Positions 8,027-17,005 of a DNA stretch of 64,000 nucleotides are shown here, one piece after another. Within the stretch, counting starts at the first letter, position 1. The number at the start of each line of letters is the position of its first letter. A model generated the notes under the pieces. It was not told where the DNA came from, ran no database searches, and saw only the letters and a program-made list of their open reading frames with translations. The stretch lies in the NCBI GenBank assembly GCA_046330435.1, contig JAXLST010000005.1:1-64000 (forward strand), read 5' to 3'. The position numbers and the translations under genes were made by a program. This DNA is from Ga0077560 sp046330435 (GTDB lineage Bacteria; Actinomycetota; Thermoleophilia; Miltoncostaeales; Miltoncostaeaceae).

Positions 8027-9026
8027 CGCGCGCCGCCTGGGTGGCCGCCGTGACCCTCGCGGTGGCATGCTCGCGCCGGTCGCGGCGGTGGGCAACGGCG
8101 CGCCGGTCCTCGCGCCGTACCTGGTGATGCCGGCCTCGGGGGTTCCGACCAGCGGCGTGCCGGTCGGTGTCGAACCCGGGGTGTGGGACGGCGCGCCCAC
8201 CGGCTTCGAGATCACCTGGCAGCGGTGCACCGCGGGAACCCTCGACTGCAGCGCCGTGGACGGCGCCGCCGGACGGGAGTACCGGCCGGCGGCGGCGGAC
8301 GCCGGCATGACACTGCGGGCCGTCGTGCGGCCCCTGGGCACGGGCGGCGCCCCGGCCGCCACGGCGACCTCGCCCGTCGTGCGGGCGGGGAGCGCCGGCC
8401 CGGTCGCGGCCTCCGGCGGCGATGGCGGCGGCAAAAGCACGGTCTCGGGCATCGGCGGTCCCGTCGCGACCGGTCTCCCGGCGCGGCTGCGGCTCGGGGT
8501 CGGCGGCCTGCGGGAGGTGCGGGGCACCCTTGTGGCGCCCGCCGGTGGCGTCCTGGCCGGCGAGGCCGTCGAGCTCCGGGACCCGGCGGGACTGGTGATG
8601 GCGGCGGGCCGCACCGGGACGGACGGCGGCTTCCGGATCGCGGCGCGGTTCTCGCGTCCCGGCGACTGGACCGTGGCGGGCGACGGCTGGCGGAGCACGG
8701 TGCACGTGGACCTCCGTCCGCTGGTTCGCATCACCCGGGCGACCCGTGCGGTGCGCGCCCCGGGAACCGTCCGCGTGGCCGGCACCGTCCGGCCCGCCGT
8801 GTCGGGGAAGCTCGTGCAGCTGCAGTACCTCGACCCGGGCCGCGGCTGGCGGTTGTGGCGGCAGTCGGTGACCGGCCGGGGAGGGCGCTTCGCCATCGCC
8901 CGGACGCTGCGCCCCAACCCCCTGGCGCCGCGGTTCACGCTGCGGGTCCGCGTCGCGGTGCCCGCCGATGTCGGATGGCCCTACGCCCCGGCGACCACCG
9001 CACCCCTGGCGGTGCGGGTGCGCTGA
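8023..9026 (+). CDS. secreted Ig-like protein with the same C-terminal module (one frameshift)
   Basis: GTG 8023 overlaps the previous stop (GTGA) and encodes a signal peptide VTRAAWVAAVTLAVA that continues, after one missing base at about 8065-8066, into MLAPVAAVGNGAPVLAP. If the break is real, translation could begin at ATG 8067 but would lose the signal peptide. The body has an Ig-like domain with the common pattern GVW...WQRC...C...D.G..LRAVV (residues about 35-125). A Gly-rich linker follows, then the same two C-terminal modules as the upstream gene (VRGTLVAPAGGVLAGEAVEL and VSGKLVQLQY). Full length would be 334 residues. The two genes form a pair, probably co-translated. Confidence 0.65.
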
Positions 9027-9056
9027 CCGCGCTCCGTCCGGTGGCCGTGCGTTGGA

Positions 9057-9062
9057 TACGGT
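9057..9062 (+). promoter_or_regulatory. -10-like element TACGGT, leaderless promoter for the GT4 run
   Basis: TACGGT (in the context GGATACGGT) ends 8 bases before the ATG at 9071, the first gene of a four-gene glycosyltransferase run. No Shine-Dalgarno sequence lies between, which fits a leaderless transcript. Confidence 0.45.
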
Positions 9063-9070
9063 TCAGGGCG

Positions 9071-10177
9071 ATGCCGCCGCGTGTGCTCCTGGATGCCACC
9101 CCCCTCGCCGGCCCCCACGGGGTGCGCGGCATCGGCACCTACGTGCGCGGCCTGCTGGAGGGCTTCGCCCGGCTCGAGGAGGAGCGCCGCCCCGAGCTGC
9201 TCATCCGCACCGACGGCCGCGGCCCCGAGTCGTTCGTGCAGCACCCGGTGGAGCTCAGGGAATGGTCGGTGCCGCTCATCCCCGACCCGCGCCCCGGGCG
9301 CGCCGGGCTCAAGCGCATCGAGGAGCTCCGGCCCCGGCTGTTCCACGCCACCCAGTCCGGGATCATCCCCGAGGGCGGCGCCGTGATCGCCACCTGCCAC
9401 GACCTCATCCCCCTGCGGTACCCCGCCCTGTACCTCAGCGGCCCGCGGATCGCCGAACGGCGCGCCTACAACCACTACCTGCGGTGCCTGCGGCAGGCGC
9501 GCCTCATCATCGCCCCGTCCGTGAGCACCGCCAGCGACCTCACCAGCCTCGCCGGCATCCCGCCCGAACGCGTCCGCGTGATCCCCCACGGCGTGCCCAG
9601 CGGCGTCAGCACCGCCGTGCTCGGCACCCCCGGGGAGATCGGCCGGTACGTCCTCGTCACCCAGAGCCTCGAACCGCACAAGAACACCGACCTCGCCGTC
9701 GAGGCCATCAGCAAGGTCCGCGTCGACGACATCCGCCTCAAGATCGCGGGGCCCTGGTCACGACGCCGCGCCGAACGGCTCGCCAAGACCGTGAAACGCC
9801 TGGGCGTGGAGGACCGCGTCGACCTGCTGGGCTACGTCGACGACCGCACCCTCGACCGCCTGCGCTCCGGCGCCCTCGCCGTGCTCATCCCCTCCCTCAT
9901 CGAGGGCTTCGGCCTGCCCGCCCTGGAGGCCATGGCCGCCGGCGTGCCCGTCCTGGCCAGCGACGCCCCCGGCCTGGTCGAGGTGACCGGCCCCGACCTG
10001 CCCAGCCTCCCCCGCCTGGACGCCGACCCCTGGGCCCGCGCCATCGAACGCCTCGCCACCGACCCGTACGAACGGGGCCGCATGGCCGCGATGGGCGCCC
10101 GCCGCGCCCAGCAGTTCAGCTGGACCGAGGCCGCCACCCGCACCGCCGAGGCCTACGACGAGGCGCTCCGTGCATGA
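9071..10177 (+). CDS. GT4-family glycosyltransferase
   Basis: This 368-residue GT-B enzyme begins VLLDATPLAGPHGVRGIGTY, the acceptor-side loop usual for GT4 mannosyl/rhamnosyl-type transferases. It has HATQSG and ATCHDLIPL in the N-terminal domain, the donor-site strand YVLVTQSLEPHKN at about residue 197, and an E-x7-E motif IEGFGLPALEAMAAG at about 277. It is the first of four GT4 genes on the plus strand that overlap by 4-8 bases, so they are probably translated together on one glycan chain. The exact linkage cannot be read from sequence. Confidence 0.9.
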   Translation: MPPRVLLDATPLAGPHGVRGIGTYVRGLLEGFARLEEERRPELLIRTDGRGPESFVQHPVELREWSVPLIPDPRPGRAGLKRIEELRPRLFHATQSGIIPEGGAVIATCHDLIPLRYPALYLSGPRIAERRAYNHYLRCLRQARLIIAPSVSTASDLTSLAGIPPERVRVIPHGVPSGVSTAVLGTPGEIGRYVLVTQSLEPHKNTDLAVEAISKVRVDDIRLKIAGPWSRRRAERLAKTVKRLGVEDRVDLLGYVDDRTLDRLRSGALAVLIPSLIEGFGLPALEAMAAGVPVLASDAPGLVEVTGPDLPSLPRLDADPWARAIERLATDPYERGRMAAMGARRAQQFSWTEAATRTAEAYDEALRA

Positions 10178-11267
10178 CGCGGCGCACGCCGCACCCGCAC
10201 CTCGCCGCACCGTCGTCCTCATCGACGCGCGCATGGCGCGCCGCCGCCGCACCGGCGGCGCCCGCTACATCACCGGGCTGATCCGGGCGCTCGACGCCCA
10301 CCGCGACACCATCGACGTCCGCGCCGTGCACGGCCCCCCGCCGCTGCCGCGGCGCAACGCCCTGACCAGCCTCGGCAACCTCCTGCTCGACCTCGCCTGG
10401 ACGCACGTCGCCCTGCCCCTGCTCGCGCTGCGGCATCGCGCCGACGTCATCCACGCCACCTTCAACTGGGGTCCATGGCTCACCCCCCGGCCCGTGGTCG
10501 CCACCATCCACGACCTGTCCTGGGAGCTCCTGCCCGACGCCTACCCCGGCGGCTTCCGGCGGTACGCCCGCACCTTCACCCGCGGCACCGCCCGCCGCGC
10601 CCGCACCGTGATCGCCGTCTCAGCGGCGACCGCCGACGACCTGGCGCGCATCTACGGCACCGACCCCGCGAAGATCCGGGTGATCCACACCGGCATCACC
10701 CCCCGCACCCCCTCCGACGGCCCGCGTGACGCGATGATCCTGCACGTGGGCGAGAACGAACCGCGCAAGCGCGTGCCGGAGCTCATCGCCGCGCACGCCG
10801 CGTACCTCGCCGCCGCGCCGCCCGACCCGGCGCCGTGCCGGCTCGTATTGGCCGGCGCCGGGGGCGGCGAGGAGGAGGCCGTCGCGGTCGCCTGCGACGC
10901 CTCGCAGGGATGCGAGCGCCTGGGCTACGTGGACGACACGACCCTGGACGACCTGTACCGCCGCGCCACCCTGGTGGTGAACAACAGCGCCTACGAGGGC
11001 TTCGGGCTGCCCGTCGCCGAGGCGATGAGCGCGGGATGCCCCGTGCTGGTGGCCGACACCCCCGCCCTGCGGGAGGCCGGCGGCCCCGAGGCCCTCGTGG
11101 TGGACGGCACCGGCCCAGGCGCCCTCGCGCGGGCCCTGGCCACCGCCCTCGCCGACCGGGACGCCCTGGCCGACCGCGGCCGCCGGGGACGCGCCCACGC
11201 CGCCGGGTTCACCTGGGAGGCGTGCGCCGCCGCCCACGCCGACGCCTACCGGGCCGCCGCCGGATGA
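10170..11267 (+). CDS. GT4-family glycosyltransferase
   Basis: The 365-residue product has the GT-B features seen in the previous gene: an ARMARRRRTGGARYITGL acceptor loop, a HATFNWGPW segment, VVATIHDLSWELLPDAYP, the donor-site strand MILHVGENEPRKR and the E-x7-E motif YEGFGLPVAEAMSAG. It overlaps the preceding gene by 8 bases and the next by 4 (ATGA). It should add one sugar in the cytoplasm to the growing lipid-linked glycan; donor and acceptor are not identifiable. Confidence 0.9.
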   Translation: MHDAAHAAPAPRRTVVLIDARMARRRRTGGARYITGLIRALDAHRDTIDVRAVHGPPPLPRRNALTSLGNLLLDLAWTHVALPLLALRHRADVIHATFNWGPWLTPRPVVATIHDLSWELLPDAYPGGFRRYARTFTRGTARRARTVIAVSAATADDLARIYGTDPAKIRVIHTGITPRTPSDGPRDAMILHVGENEPRKRVPELIAAHAAYLAAAPPDPAPCRLVLAGAGGGEEEAVAVACDASQGCERLGYVDDTTLDDLYRRATLVVNNSAYEGFGLPVAEAMSAGCPVLVADTPALREAGGPEALVVDGTGPGALARALATALADRDALADRGRRGRAHAAGFTWEACAAAHADAYRAAAG

Positions 11268-12328
11268 GGGTCGCCGTGGACTGCCACATGGCTGGCCAGC
11301 GGCACGCCGGCGACGCCGGCAACGCCCGGTACGCGGTGAGCCTGGTGAGCGCCCTGGCCGCCACCGCCGCACCCGGCGACGACGCGTGGGCGCTGACCGC
11401 CCACCCCGGCGGGATCGCCCAGCTGCCCGACGGCGTCCCACACGCCGGCGTGGGGGCCGGCAACGCGGCGCGCCTGCTGCGCGGCGCCCCGGCCGTGCTG
11501 CGCGCCATCCGCGCGCGGGCCGCGGTGTTCACCTACATCGCCCCGCCCCGCCCCGGCATGCCCGTCGCGCTGGCCGTGCACGACGCGTCGTTCATGACGC
11601 ACCCGGAATGGCTGAGCGCCCGCGCCCGCGCGCTGCTGCGCACCCTGGTGCCGCGCTCCGCCCGCGCGGCCGCCACCGTGCTGGCCCTGTCGGAGACCGC
11701 GAAGGCGGAGATCGTGGACGCCCTCGGCGTGCCCGCGGACCGGGTGCGGGTGGTGACCCCCGCCCCGGCGCCGTGGTTCGGGGTGGCCGACGGCGCCGAG
11801 GACCGCGTGGCCGCCCGCTTCGGCCTGCGGCGCTACTGCCTCGCCGTGGGGGACCTGGGGCCCCGCAAGAACCTGCCGGCGCTGGCGTCGGCGATGGGGC
11901 TGCTGGGCGACCCCGACCTGGAGCTGGTGCTCGCCGGGCAGCCCGGCGGCGCCGAGGGGGCCCTGGCCGGCGCCCCGCGGGTGCGGCTGCTGGGTCGCGT
12001 GACCGACACCGAGCTGGCCGACCTGTACCGGGCGGCGGCCGTGACCGCGTTCCCGTCATTGCACGAGGGCTTCGGGCTGCCCGCCGCGGAGGCGCTGGCG
12101 TGCGGCAGCCCCCTGGTGGTGAGCGACCGGGGCGCCCTGCCGGAGGTGGTGGGGGACGCCGCCATCGTGACCGCGCCCGACCCCGGGGCGCTCGCGGAGG
12201 GCCTGCGCGCCGCGCTGGAGCCCGCCACCGCCGACCGCCTGCGCGCGGCGGGGCCCGCCCGCGCCGCCGGGCTCACCCCGGAGCGCATGGGAACCGAGGC
12301 GTGGGCCGCCCTGAAGGAGGCCGGATGA
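11264..12328 (+). CDS. GT4-family glycosyltransferase
   Basis: The 354-residue GT-B protein starts MRVAVDCHMAGQRHAGDAGNARY at an ATGA overlap with the upstream gene. It contains FTYIAPPRPG, VALAVHDASFMTHPEW, LALSETAKAEIV, the donor-site segment LAVGDLGPRKN and the catalytic motif HEGFGLPAAEALACG. The neighbouring transferases suggest a role in building the same repeat unit. Substrates are not known. Confidence 0.9.
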   Translation: MRVAVDCHMAGQRHAGDAGNARYAVSLVSALAATAAPGDDAWALTAHPGGIAQLPDGVPHAGVGAGNAARLLRGAPAVLRAIRARAAVFTYIAPPRPGMPVALAVHDASFMTHPEWLSARARALLRTLVPRSARAAATVLALSETAKAEIVDALGVPADRVRVVTPAPAPWFGVADGAEDRVAARFGLRRYCLAVGDLGPRKNLPALASAMGLLGDPDLELVLAGQPGGAEGALAGAPRVRLLGRVTDTELADLYRAAAVTAFPSLHEGFGLPAAEALACGSPLVVSDRGALPEVVGDAAIVTAPDPGALAEGLRAALEPATADRLRAAGPARAAGLTPERMGTEAWAALKEAG

Positions 12329-13442
12329 GGATCGCGATGCTCGGCACGCGGGGGATCCCCGCCCGGTACAGCGGCTTCGAGACCGCGGTGGAGCACCTCG
12401 CGCGGAAGTTCACCGAGCGGGGCCACGAGGTGACCGTGTACTGCCGGCCCCACATGACCGAGCGGCGCGACACCCACGCCGGCGCCCGCCTGGTGCACGT
12501 CCCGACGATCCGGAACAAGTACCTCGACACGATTTTCCACAGCCTCCTGTGCACAGTGAGGATGGACGTGCGGGAACGGCCGGACGTGGCCCTGTACTTC
12601 ATCTCCGGGAACGCCCCCGTGGTGCCGCTGGCGCGCCTTGCCGGGATCCCCAGCGTGCTGCAGATCGACGGCCTGGACAGCGAGCGCGCCAAGTGGCCGG
12701 CCCCCGCCCGCGCGTACATCCGCTGGTGCGAGCGCAACAGCGCCCGCGTGGCGACCATCGCCGCCACCGACAGCGACGCCGTCGCAGACGAGCTGGAGCG
12801 GCGGTACGGCATGCGCATCGCGTCCATCCCCTACGGCGCCGAGCTGCCCGACCCCGGCGACCACGGGCTGTGCGAGCGCCTGGGGGTGGAGCCCGGCCGG
12901 TTCGTGCTGTTCGTGGGGCGGCTGGTGCCCGAGAACAACGCCCACCTGCTGGTGGACGCCCACCGGCGCAGCGGCGTGGACTGGCCGCTGGTGGTGGTGG
13001 GCGACGCGCCGTACGCCGAGGACTACAAGGCCCGGCTGCGGGAGCTCGCCGGGCCGGAGGTGCGCTTCCCCGGGTACGTGTTCGGCGACGGGTACGGGGA
13101 GCTGGTGCACCGCGCCGGGATCATGTGCGCACCCACCGAGGTGGGCGGCACCCACCCGGTGATCGTGGAGGCGATGGCGGCCGGCGCTCCGCTGATCGTG
13201 AGCGACCACGGCCCCAACGTGGAGGTGGTGGGCGACACCGCCGCCACCTTCCCCTCGCCGAGGGCGCCGACGGGCTGGCCCGCGTGATCGCGGAGCTCGC
13301 CGCCGATACCGCCCGCCGCGCCGCGCTGGGCGCCGCCGCGGCCGCCCGGGCGGCCGAGCGGGTCAGCTGGGTCGTGTGCGGCGACCGGTACCTGGCGCTG
13401 CTGGCCGCCGCCCGCGAGCGGGCCGGGCGCCCCCCCGTCTAG
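12325..13442 (+). CDS. GT4-family glycosyltransferase (WcaL/rhamnosyltransferase-like), one frameshift near the end
   Basis: It starts at ATG 12325 (ATGA overlap) with MRIAMLGTRGIPARYSGFET, typical of a GT4 subgroup whose acceptor loop reads RGIPA.YGGFE. FVLFVGRLVPENN and the E-x7-E region EVGGTHPVIVEAMAAG are intact. After GDTAATFP the frame runs into a stop at 13287, while the next frame continues LAEGADGLARVIAELA to a natural end at 13442. Adding one C to the CCCC run at 13251-13254 restores a 372-residue protein. The missing piece is the C-terminal helix that closes the GT-B fold, so the break would matter if real. Confidence 0.8.
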
Positions 13443-13597
13443 GCGGACGGGGCCGGCGGCAGCACCCGGTCGCGAACGCGGGTTGCGCCGGAAACGCGCA
13501 CCTCGTGTTGCCGGGCCGCGCCCGCCGGTGGGGCGATCGCAGCCCGCCCGGTGCGGATGGGCACGACCTCACGCGGCGTCCCGGACCGCCTCGCCCG

Positions 13598-13615
13598 CCG
13601 CCCGTGAGCGGGCGG
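13598..13615. terminator. hairpin between convergent genes
   Basis: CCGCCCG (13598-13604) pairs perfectly with CGGGCGG (13609-13615) around a TGAG loop. It sits in the 177-base gap between the rightward GT4 run and the leftward rmlC and could end transcription from either side. No T-run follows. Confidence 0.4.
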
Positions 13616-13619
13616 GCCG

Positions 13620-14177
13620 TCAGCCCGCGTAGGTGAACGGCAGCCCGTCGGCGACGTCGCGCAGGCGCGGGGCCTGCCGGTCGCGGTCGGACACCTGCAC
13701 CTCCATGTCGGGCCACGCGACGCCGACGTCCGGGTCGTCCCAGGCGATGCCGCCCTCCGTGGCCCCGTCGTAGTAGTTCGAGCAGCGGTACGCCACGTCG
13801 GCGACGTCGCTGAGCACCACGAACCCGTGGGCGAGCCCCGCCGGGATGTAGATCGCCCGGTGCGCCTCGTCGTCCAGCTCCACCGACCGCCACTGCCCGT
13901 ACACGGGCGACCCCCGGCGCAGGTCGACGACCACGTCCAGGATGCGGCCGCGTGCGCACCGCACGAGCTTCGCCTGGCCCGGCCGGGTCTGGAAGTGCAG
14001 TCCGCGCAGGACGCCGCGGGTGGACCGGGAGTGGTTGTCCTGCACCCACCCGTGGGTGATGCCCAGGCCGTCGAGCCACTCCTGCCGCAGGGTCTCCACG
14101 AAGAAGCCGCGCGGGTCCCGGTGCACCACCGGCTCCAGGACGACGCATCCGGGGATGCCGGTCTCCACCACGTTCAC
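13620..14177 (-). CDS. rmlC: dTDP-4-dehydrorhamnose 3,5-epimerase
   Basis: RmlC converts dTDP-4-keto-6-deoxyglucose to dTDP-4-keto-L-rhamnose in the cytoplasm. The 185-residue product has the whole cupin pattern: HRDPRGFFVET, QDNHSRSTRGVLRGLHFQ (catalytic His), AKLVRCARGRILDVVVDLR, IPAGLAHGF and the C-terminal YRCSNYYDGATEGGIAWDDP. The GTG at 14177 has GAGGTG about 10 bases upstream. It lies 7 bases downstream of a GT4 gene and ends a leftward group. rmlA, rmlB and rmlD are not in the window, so they must be elsewhere if dTDP-L-rhamnose is made. Confidence 0.93.
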   Translation of the reverse strand: MNVVETGIPGCVVLEPVVHRDPRGFFVETLRQEWLDGLGITHGWVQDNHSRSTRGVLRGLHFQTRPGQAKLVRCARGRILDVVVDLRRGSPVYGQWRSVELDDEAHRAIYIPAGLAHGFVVLSDVADVAYRCSNYYDGATEGGIAWDDPDVGVAWPDMEVQVSDRDRQAPRLRDVADGLPFTYAG

Positions 14178-14184
14178 GTCGCGC

Positions 14185-15285
14185 TCACCTCGGGTCGTCG
14201 AGGGCGGCCCGGTAGGCCTCCACGGTCTGCTCGGCGCAGCGGTCCCACGTGAACTCCCGTGCCCGCCGCAGGCCCCGGCGGCGCATGCCGTCCGCCGCGT
14301 CGGCGTCCAGCACCACGCGCTCCACGGCGTCGGCGATCGCATCGGGGTCGGTGGGGTCGACCAGCACCCCGGCGTCGCCCACCACCTCCGGCAGGCTCGC
14401 CCGGTCGGCCGCCACCACCGGGGCGCCGCACGCCATCGCCTCCAGCGGCGGCAGGCCGAAGCCCTCGTACAGCGACGGGAACACGAAGCAGTTCGTCGCC
14501 GAGTACAGGGCCACCAGCTCGTCGTCGCTCACCACGCCCAGCCGAATGACGCTGCGGCCCAGCATCTCGAGCTCCCGGGCGGTGTCGTGGTCCCAGGCGC
14601 CCTCCGCACCCACCAGCACCAGCGAGCACTCCGGCGCCCGGCGCCGCACCAGGGCGAACGCGCGCAGCAGCACCGACAGGTTCTTCCGCGGCTCCGGCGT
14701 TCCCACCCACAGCACGAACGGGTCGGGCGGGATGCCGAAGCGGTGCGCCAGCCGCACCGGGTCGGGCTCCACCGGCTGGAAGCGGCGGTCCACCCCCAGG
14801 TGGGCCACCGACACCCGGCGGTCCGGGATCTCCAGCAGCTCGATCACCTCGGATCGCGCGTACTCGGAGGCCACCAGCACCCGCGATGCACGCGACGCGG
14901 CTCGCGACAGCAGCACCTTGCGCCGCGCCAGCATGGACCGGGAGAACAGCTCCGGCAGCCGCCACGGCAGGACGTCGTGGATGGTGAGCACCAGTGGCCG
15001 TGACAGCTTGAGCGGCACCAGCGCCCCGGGGCAGTGCACCAGGTCGACGTCGTGCGCCGCGGCCTGCCGGTCGAGCACGAGCGGGTAGTACAGGAGGGTC
15101 CGCTCCGCCCGGCCGGCGAGCTTGCCCAGGCCCCCGGAGCCCCGTCCGCCGCCGCCCAGCCGGTGGAGCTCCACGCCCGGCGTGCGCCCCAGCGCCGCGG
15201 CGAGGTCGGTCGTGTACCGCCCCACCCCGCCCTGGTGCAGCCCGGCCGGGGTCATGTCGAAGCCCACTCGCAGGGTGCCGCTCAC
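14185..15285 (-). CDS. GT4-family glycosyltransferase (mannosyltransferase-like)
   Basis: The 366-residue GT-B enzyme begins VGFDMTPAGLHQGGVGRYTTDL and shows VHCPGALVPL, PLVLTIHDVLPWRLPE, LVASEYARSEVI, the donor strand FVLWVGTPEPRKNL and the E-x7-E motif YEGFGLPPLEAMACG. This set resembles the WbaZ/PimB-like mannosyl- and rhamnosyltransferases. The GTG at 15285 overlaps the stop of the upstream GT2 (GTGA). It sits between a GT2 and rmlC, so rhamnose is one possible donor sugar, but this is inference. Confidence 0.9.
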   Translation of the reverse strand: MSGTLRVGFDMTPAGLHQGGVGRYTTDLAAALGRTPGVELHRLGGGGRGSGGLGKLAGRAERTLLYYPLVLDRQAAAHDVDLVHCPGALVPLKLSRPLVLTIHDVLPWRLPELFSRSMLARRKVLLSRAASRASRVLVASEYARSEVIELLEIPDRRVSVAHLGVDRRFQPVEPDPVRLAHRFGIPPDPFVLWVGTPEPRKNLSVLLRAFALVRRRAPECSLVLVGAEGAWDHDTARELEMLGRSVIRLGVVSDDELVALYSATNCFVFPSLYEGFGLPPLEAMACGAPVVAADRASLPEVVGDAGVLVDPTDPDAIADAVERVVLDADAADGMRRRGLRRAREFTWDRCAEQTVEAYRAALDDPR

Positions 15286-16004
15286 ACGGCCTCCCGCTGC
15301 ATCGCCGGCACCCGCCCGGCGGCGAGCGACACCAGGCCCATGGCCGCACGCCAGCCGTAGTACGCCGAGCGGCGCGAGGTGATGGTGGACCGGCCCGCCC
15401 GCCGCGGCCGCATCTGCACCGGCACCTCGGCCACCACGAGGCCGTGGCGCCAGGCCACCAGCAGCGCCTCGGACTCCACCTCTCCCCGCGGGTACTGCCG
15501 GGCGAACACCGCGATGCCCCGCGGCCCGCAGGCCCGCAGCCCGGAGGTGGCATCGGTGACGCGCCGGCCCGAGAGGGCGGTGAGGGACCGCGACAGGACC
15601 CGGTTGCCGACGCGGCGCGCCGGGGTGGAGCGGTCGCCCGGGGACCCGGGGTGCAGGAACCGGGAGCCCACCACCACGTCCGCGCCCAGGTCGCCCACGG
15701 CCGCGAGCAGGGCCGCGGCGTCCACCGCGCGGTGCTGGCCGTCGCCGTCGAGCTGCACGGCGGCGTCGTACCCGGCGGCGAGGGCGTACCGGTATCCGCG
15801 CTGCACCGCGGCGCACATCCCCAGGTTGCGCGGGATACGCAGGACCTCGGCACCCGCCGCGCGCGCGGCGGCGCCGGTGGCGTCGCGGGAGCCGTCGTCC
15901 ACCACCAGCACGTCCGCCCGCGGGAGGGCGGCGCGCACATCCCGGACCACCGAGGCGACCGCGGCCTCCTCGTTCAGCGCGCGGACGATGGCGAGTACCT
16001 TCAC
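15282..16004 (-). CDS. GT2-family glycosyltransferase (dolichyl-phosphate-sugar-synthase-like)
   Basis: The 240-residue protein has a GT-A domain with the nucleotide-binding start VKVLAIVRALNEEAAV, the VLVVDDGSRDAT strand and the metal-binding DGDGQ motif in AAVQLDGDGQH. It has an acceptor-site ATSGLRACG and lacks clear transmembrane helices. Such enzymes commonly load a sugar on a polyprenyl phosphate or start side chains. It is the first gene of the leftward GT2-GT4-rmlC group, about 60 bases after a TAGACT element. GTG 16004 is the start consistent with the family. Confidence 0.87.
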   Translation of the reverse strand: MKVLAIVRALNEEAAVASVVRDVRAALPRADVLVVDDGSRDATGAAARAAGAEVLRIPRNLGMCAAVQRGYRYALAAGYDAAVQLDGDGQHRAVDAAALLAAVGDLGADVVVGSRFLHPGSPGDRSTPARRVGNRVLSRSLTALSGRRVTDATSGLRACGPRGIAVFARQYPRGEVESEALLVAWRHGLVVAEVPVQMRPRRAGRSTITSRRSAYYGWRAAMGLVSLAAGRVPAMQREAV

Positions 16005-16065
16005 GCGGCGTGCTCCCGGGGTGGATGCCGGCCGCGCAGGCGGGCGCCGCGCACGACCGGGCGCG

Positions 16066-16071
16066 AGTCTA
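16066..16071 (-). promoter_or_regulatory. -10-like element TAGACT upstream of the GT2-GT4-rmlC group
   Basis: TAGACT on the minus strand lies 62 bases from the GTG at 16004 in a 122-base gap between divergent glycosyltransferase genes. A leader of about 55 nt is implied. Confidence 0.35.
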
Positions 16072-16126
16072 CTGTCCGCCCGGCCCCGTGCCGACCGGCC
16101 GTGCGTCCAGGGCGACGAGGAGGCGG

Positions 16127-17005
16127 ATGGACCCAGCGGCACCCCATGTGCGCGTGGTGATCGTGTCGTACGAGTGCGCGGCGCACCTGGACCGCTGCCT
16201 GCGCGCCCTGGAGGCGGCGCGGGACCGCGTGCCCATGGAGGTGCACGTCGTGGACAACGCGTCCGCGGACGGCAGCGCGGAGGTCGCCGCGGCGCGGGAC
16301 TGGGTCCGGCTGGAGCGCATGCCGCGCAACGCCGGGTTCGCCGCCGCCGCGAACCGCGGCCTGGCCGGCGCCGCGACGCCCGCGGTGCTGGTGCTCAACC
16401 CCGACGCGCACCTCGCACCGGACGACCTGGCCGCGTGCCTGGACCGCCTGCAGGACGACCCCGCCACCGGCGTGCTGACGCCCATGGTGGTGGACGGCGC
16501 CGGGCGGTTCGACGGGCGCTGCCGGCGGGGCTTCCCCACCGTGCCCGCCGCGCTGGGGTTCATGACGGGGCTGGACCGCCGGTACCCCCGCCTGCTGGGC
16601 GGCTACACCATGGCCTGGCGGGACCCCGGGGAGCCCGCCGACGTGGTGGCGGTGAGCGGCGCGGTGATGTTCATCCGCACCGAGGCCCTGCGGGCGGCCG
16701 GCGGGTTCGACGAGCGGTACTTCATGTACGGCGAGGACCTGGACCTGTGCATCCGCATCGCGCGGCTGGGGTGGCGCGTGCGGTACTGGCCGGGCGCCAC
16801 GGCCGTGCACGCGGGCGGGGGCAGCGGCCGGCCCCCGCGGGCGCGGGAGGCGTTCTGGCGCAGTATGGCCCTGTTCACCCGCCGGCACCGCCCCGGCGCC
16901 TGGGGACTGCCCGCACGGCTCGCCGTGACCGCGGCGACGGAGGCGGCGGTGGCCGCCGGCCGCCTCAGGCGGTGGCGGCGGGACGGACCTCCCACGTCCC
17001 GCTGA
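16127..17005 (+). CDS. GT2-family rhamnosyltransferase-like glycosyltransferase
   Basis: This 292-residue GT-A enzyme resembles the WbbL/RfbF rhamnosyltransferases. It has VRVVIVSYECAAHLDRCL at the N-terminus, VHVVDNASADGS, the RNAGFAAAANRG segment and the metal site LNPDAHL. SGAVMFIRTEAL and GGFDERYFMYGEDLDLCIR follow. GAGGAGG at 16117-16123 is a strong ribosome-binding site for ATG 16127. It is a lone rightward gene, divergent from the GT2-GT4-rmlC group. Its 3' end runs 41 bases into the convergent wzt-like gene. Confidence 0.88.
   Translation: MDPAAPHVRVVIVSYECAAHLDRCLRALEAARDRVPMEVHVVDNASADGSAEVAAARDWVRLERMPRNAGFAAAANRGLAGAATPAVLVLNPDAHLAPDDLAACLDRLQDDPATGVLTPMVVDGAGRFDGRCRRGFPTVPAALGFMTGLDRRYPRLLGGYTMAWRDPGEPADVVAVSGAVMFIRTEALRAAGGFDERYFMYGEDLDLCIRIARLGWRVRYWPGATAVHAGGGSGRPPRAREAFWRSMALFTRRHRPGAWGLPARLAVTAATEAAVAAGRLRRWRRDGPPTSR

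Noticed and set aside
4263..9026. A continuous frame spanning the sigma factor region and both secreted genes
   Set aside because: Before 6042 this frame is only the Arg/Pro-rich shadow of the sigma factor gene. The true secreted genes start at 6042 and about 8023, with a signal peptide each, and the joint between them is out of frame.
13443..13619. A small gene in the 177-base convergent gap
   Set aside because: Short frames here have shadow-like composition and no ribosome-binding site. The hairpin at 13598-13615 is the only structure that I can support.
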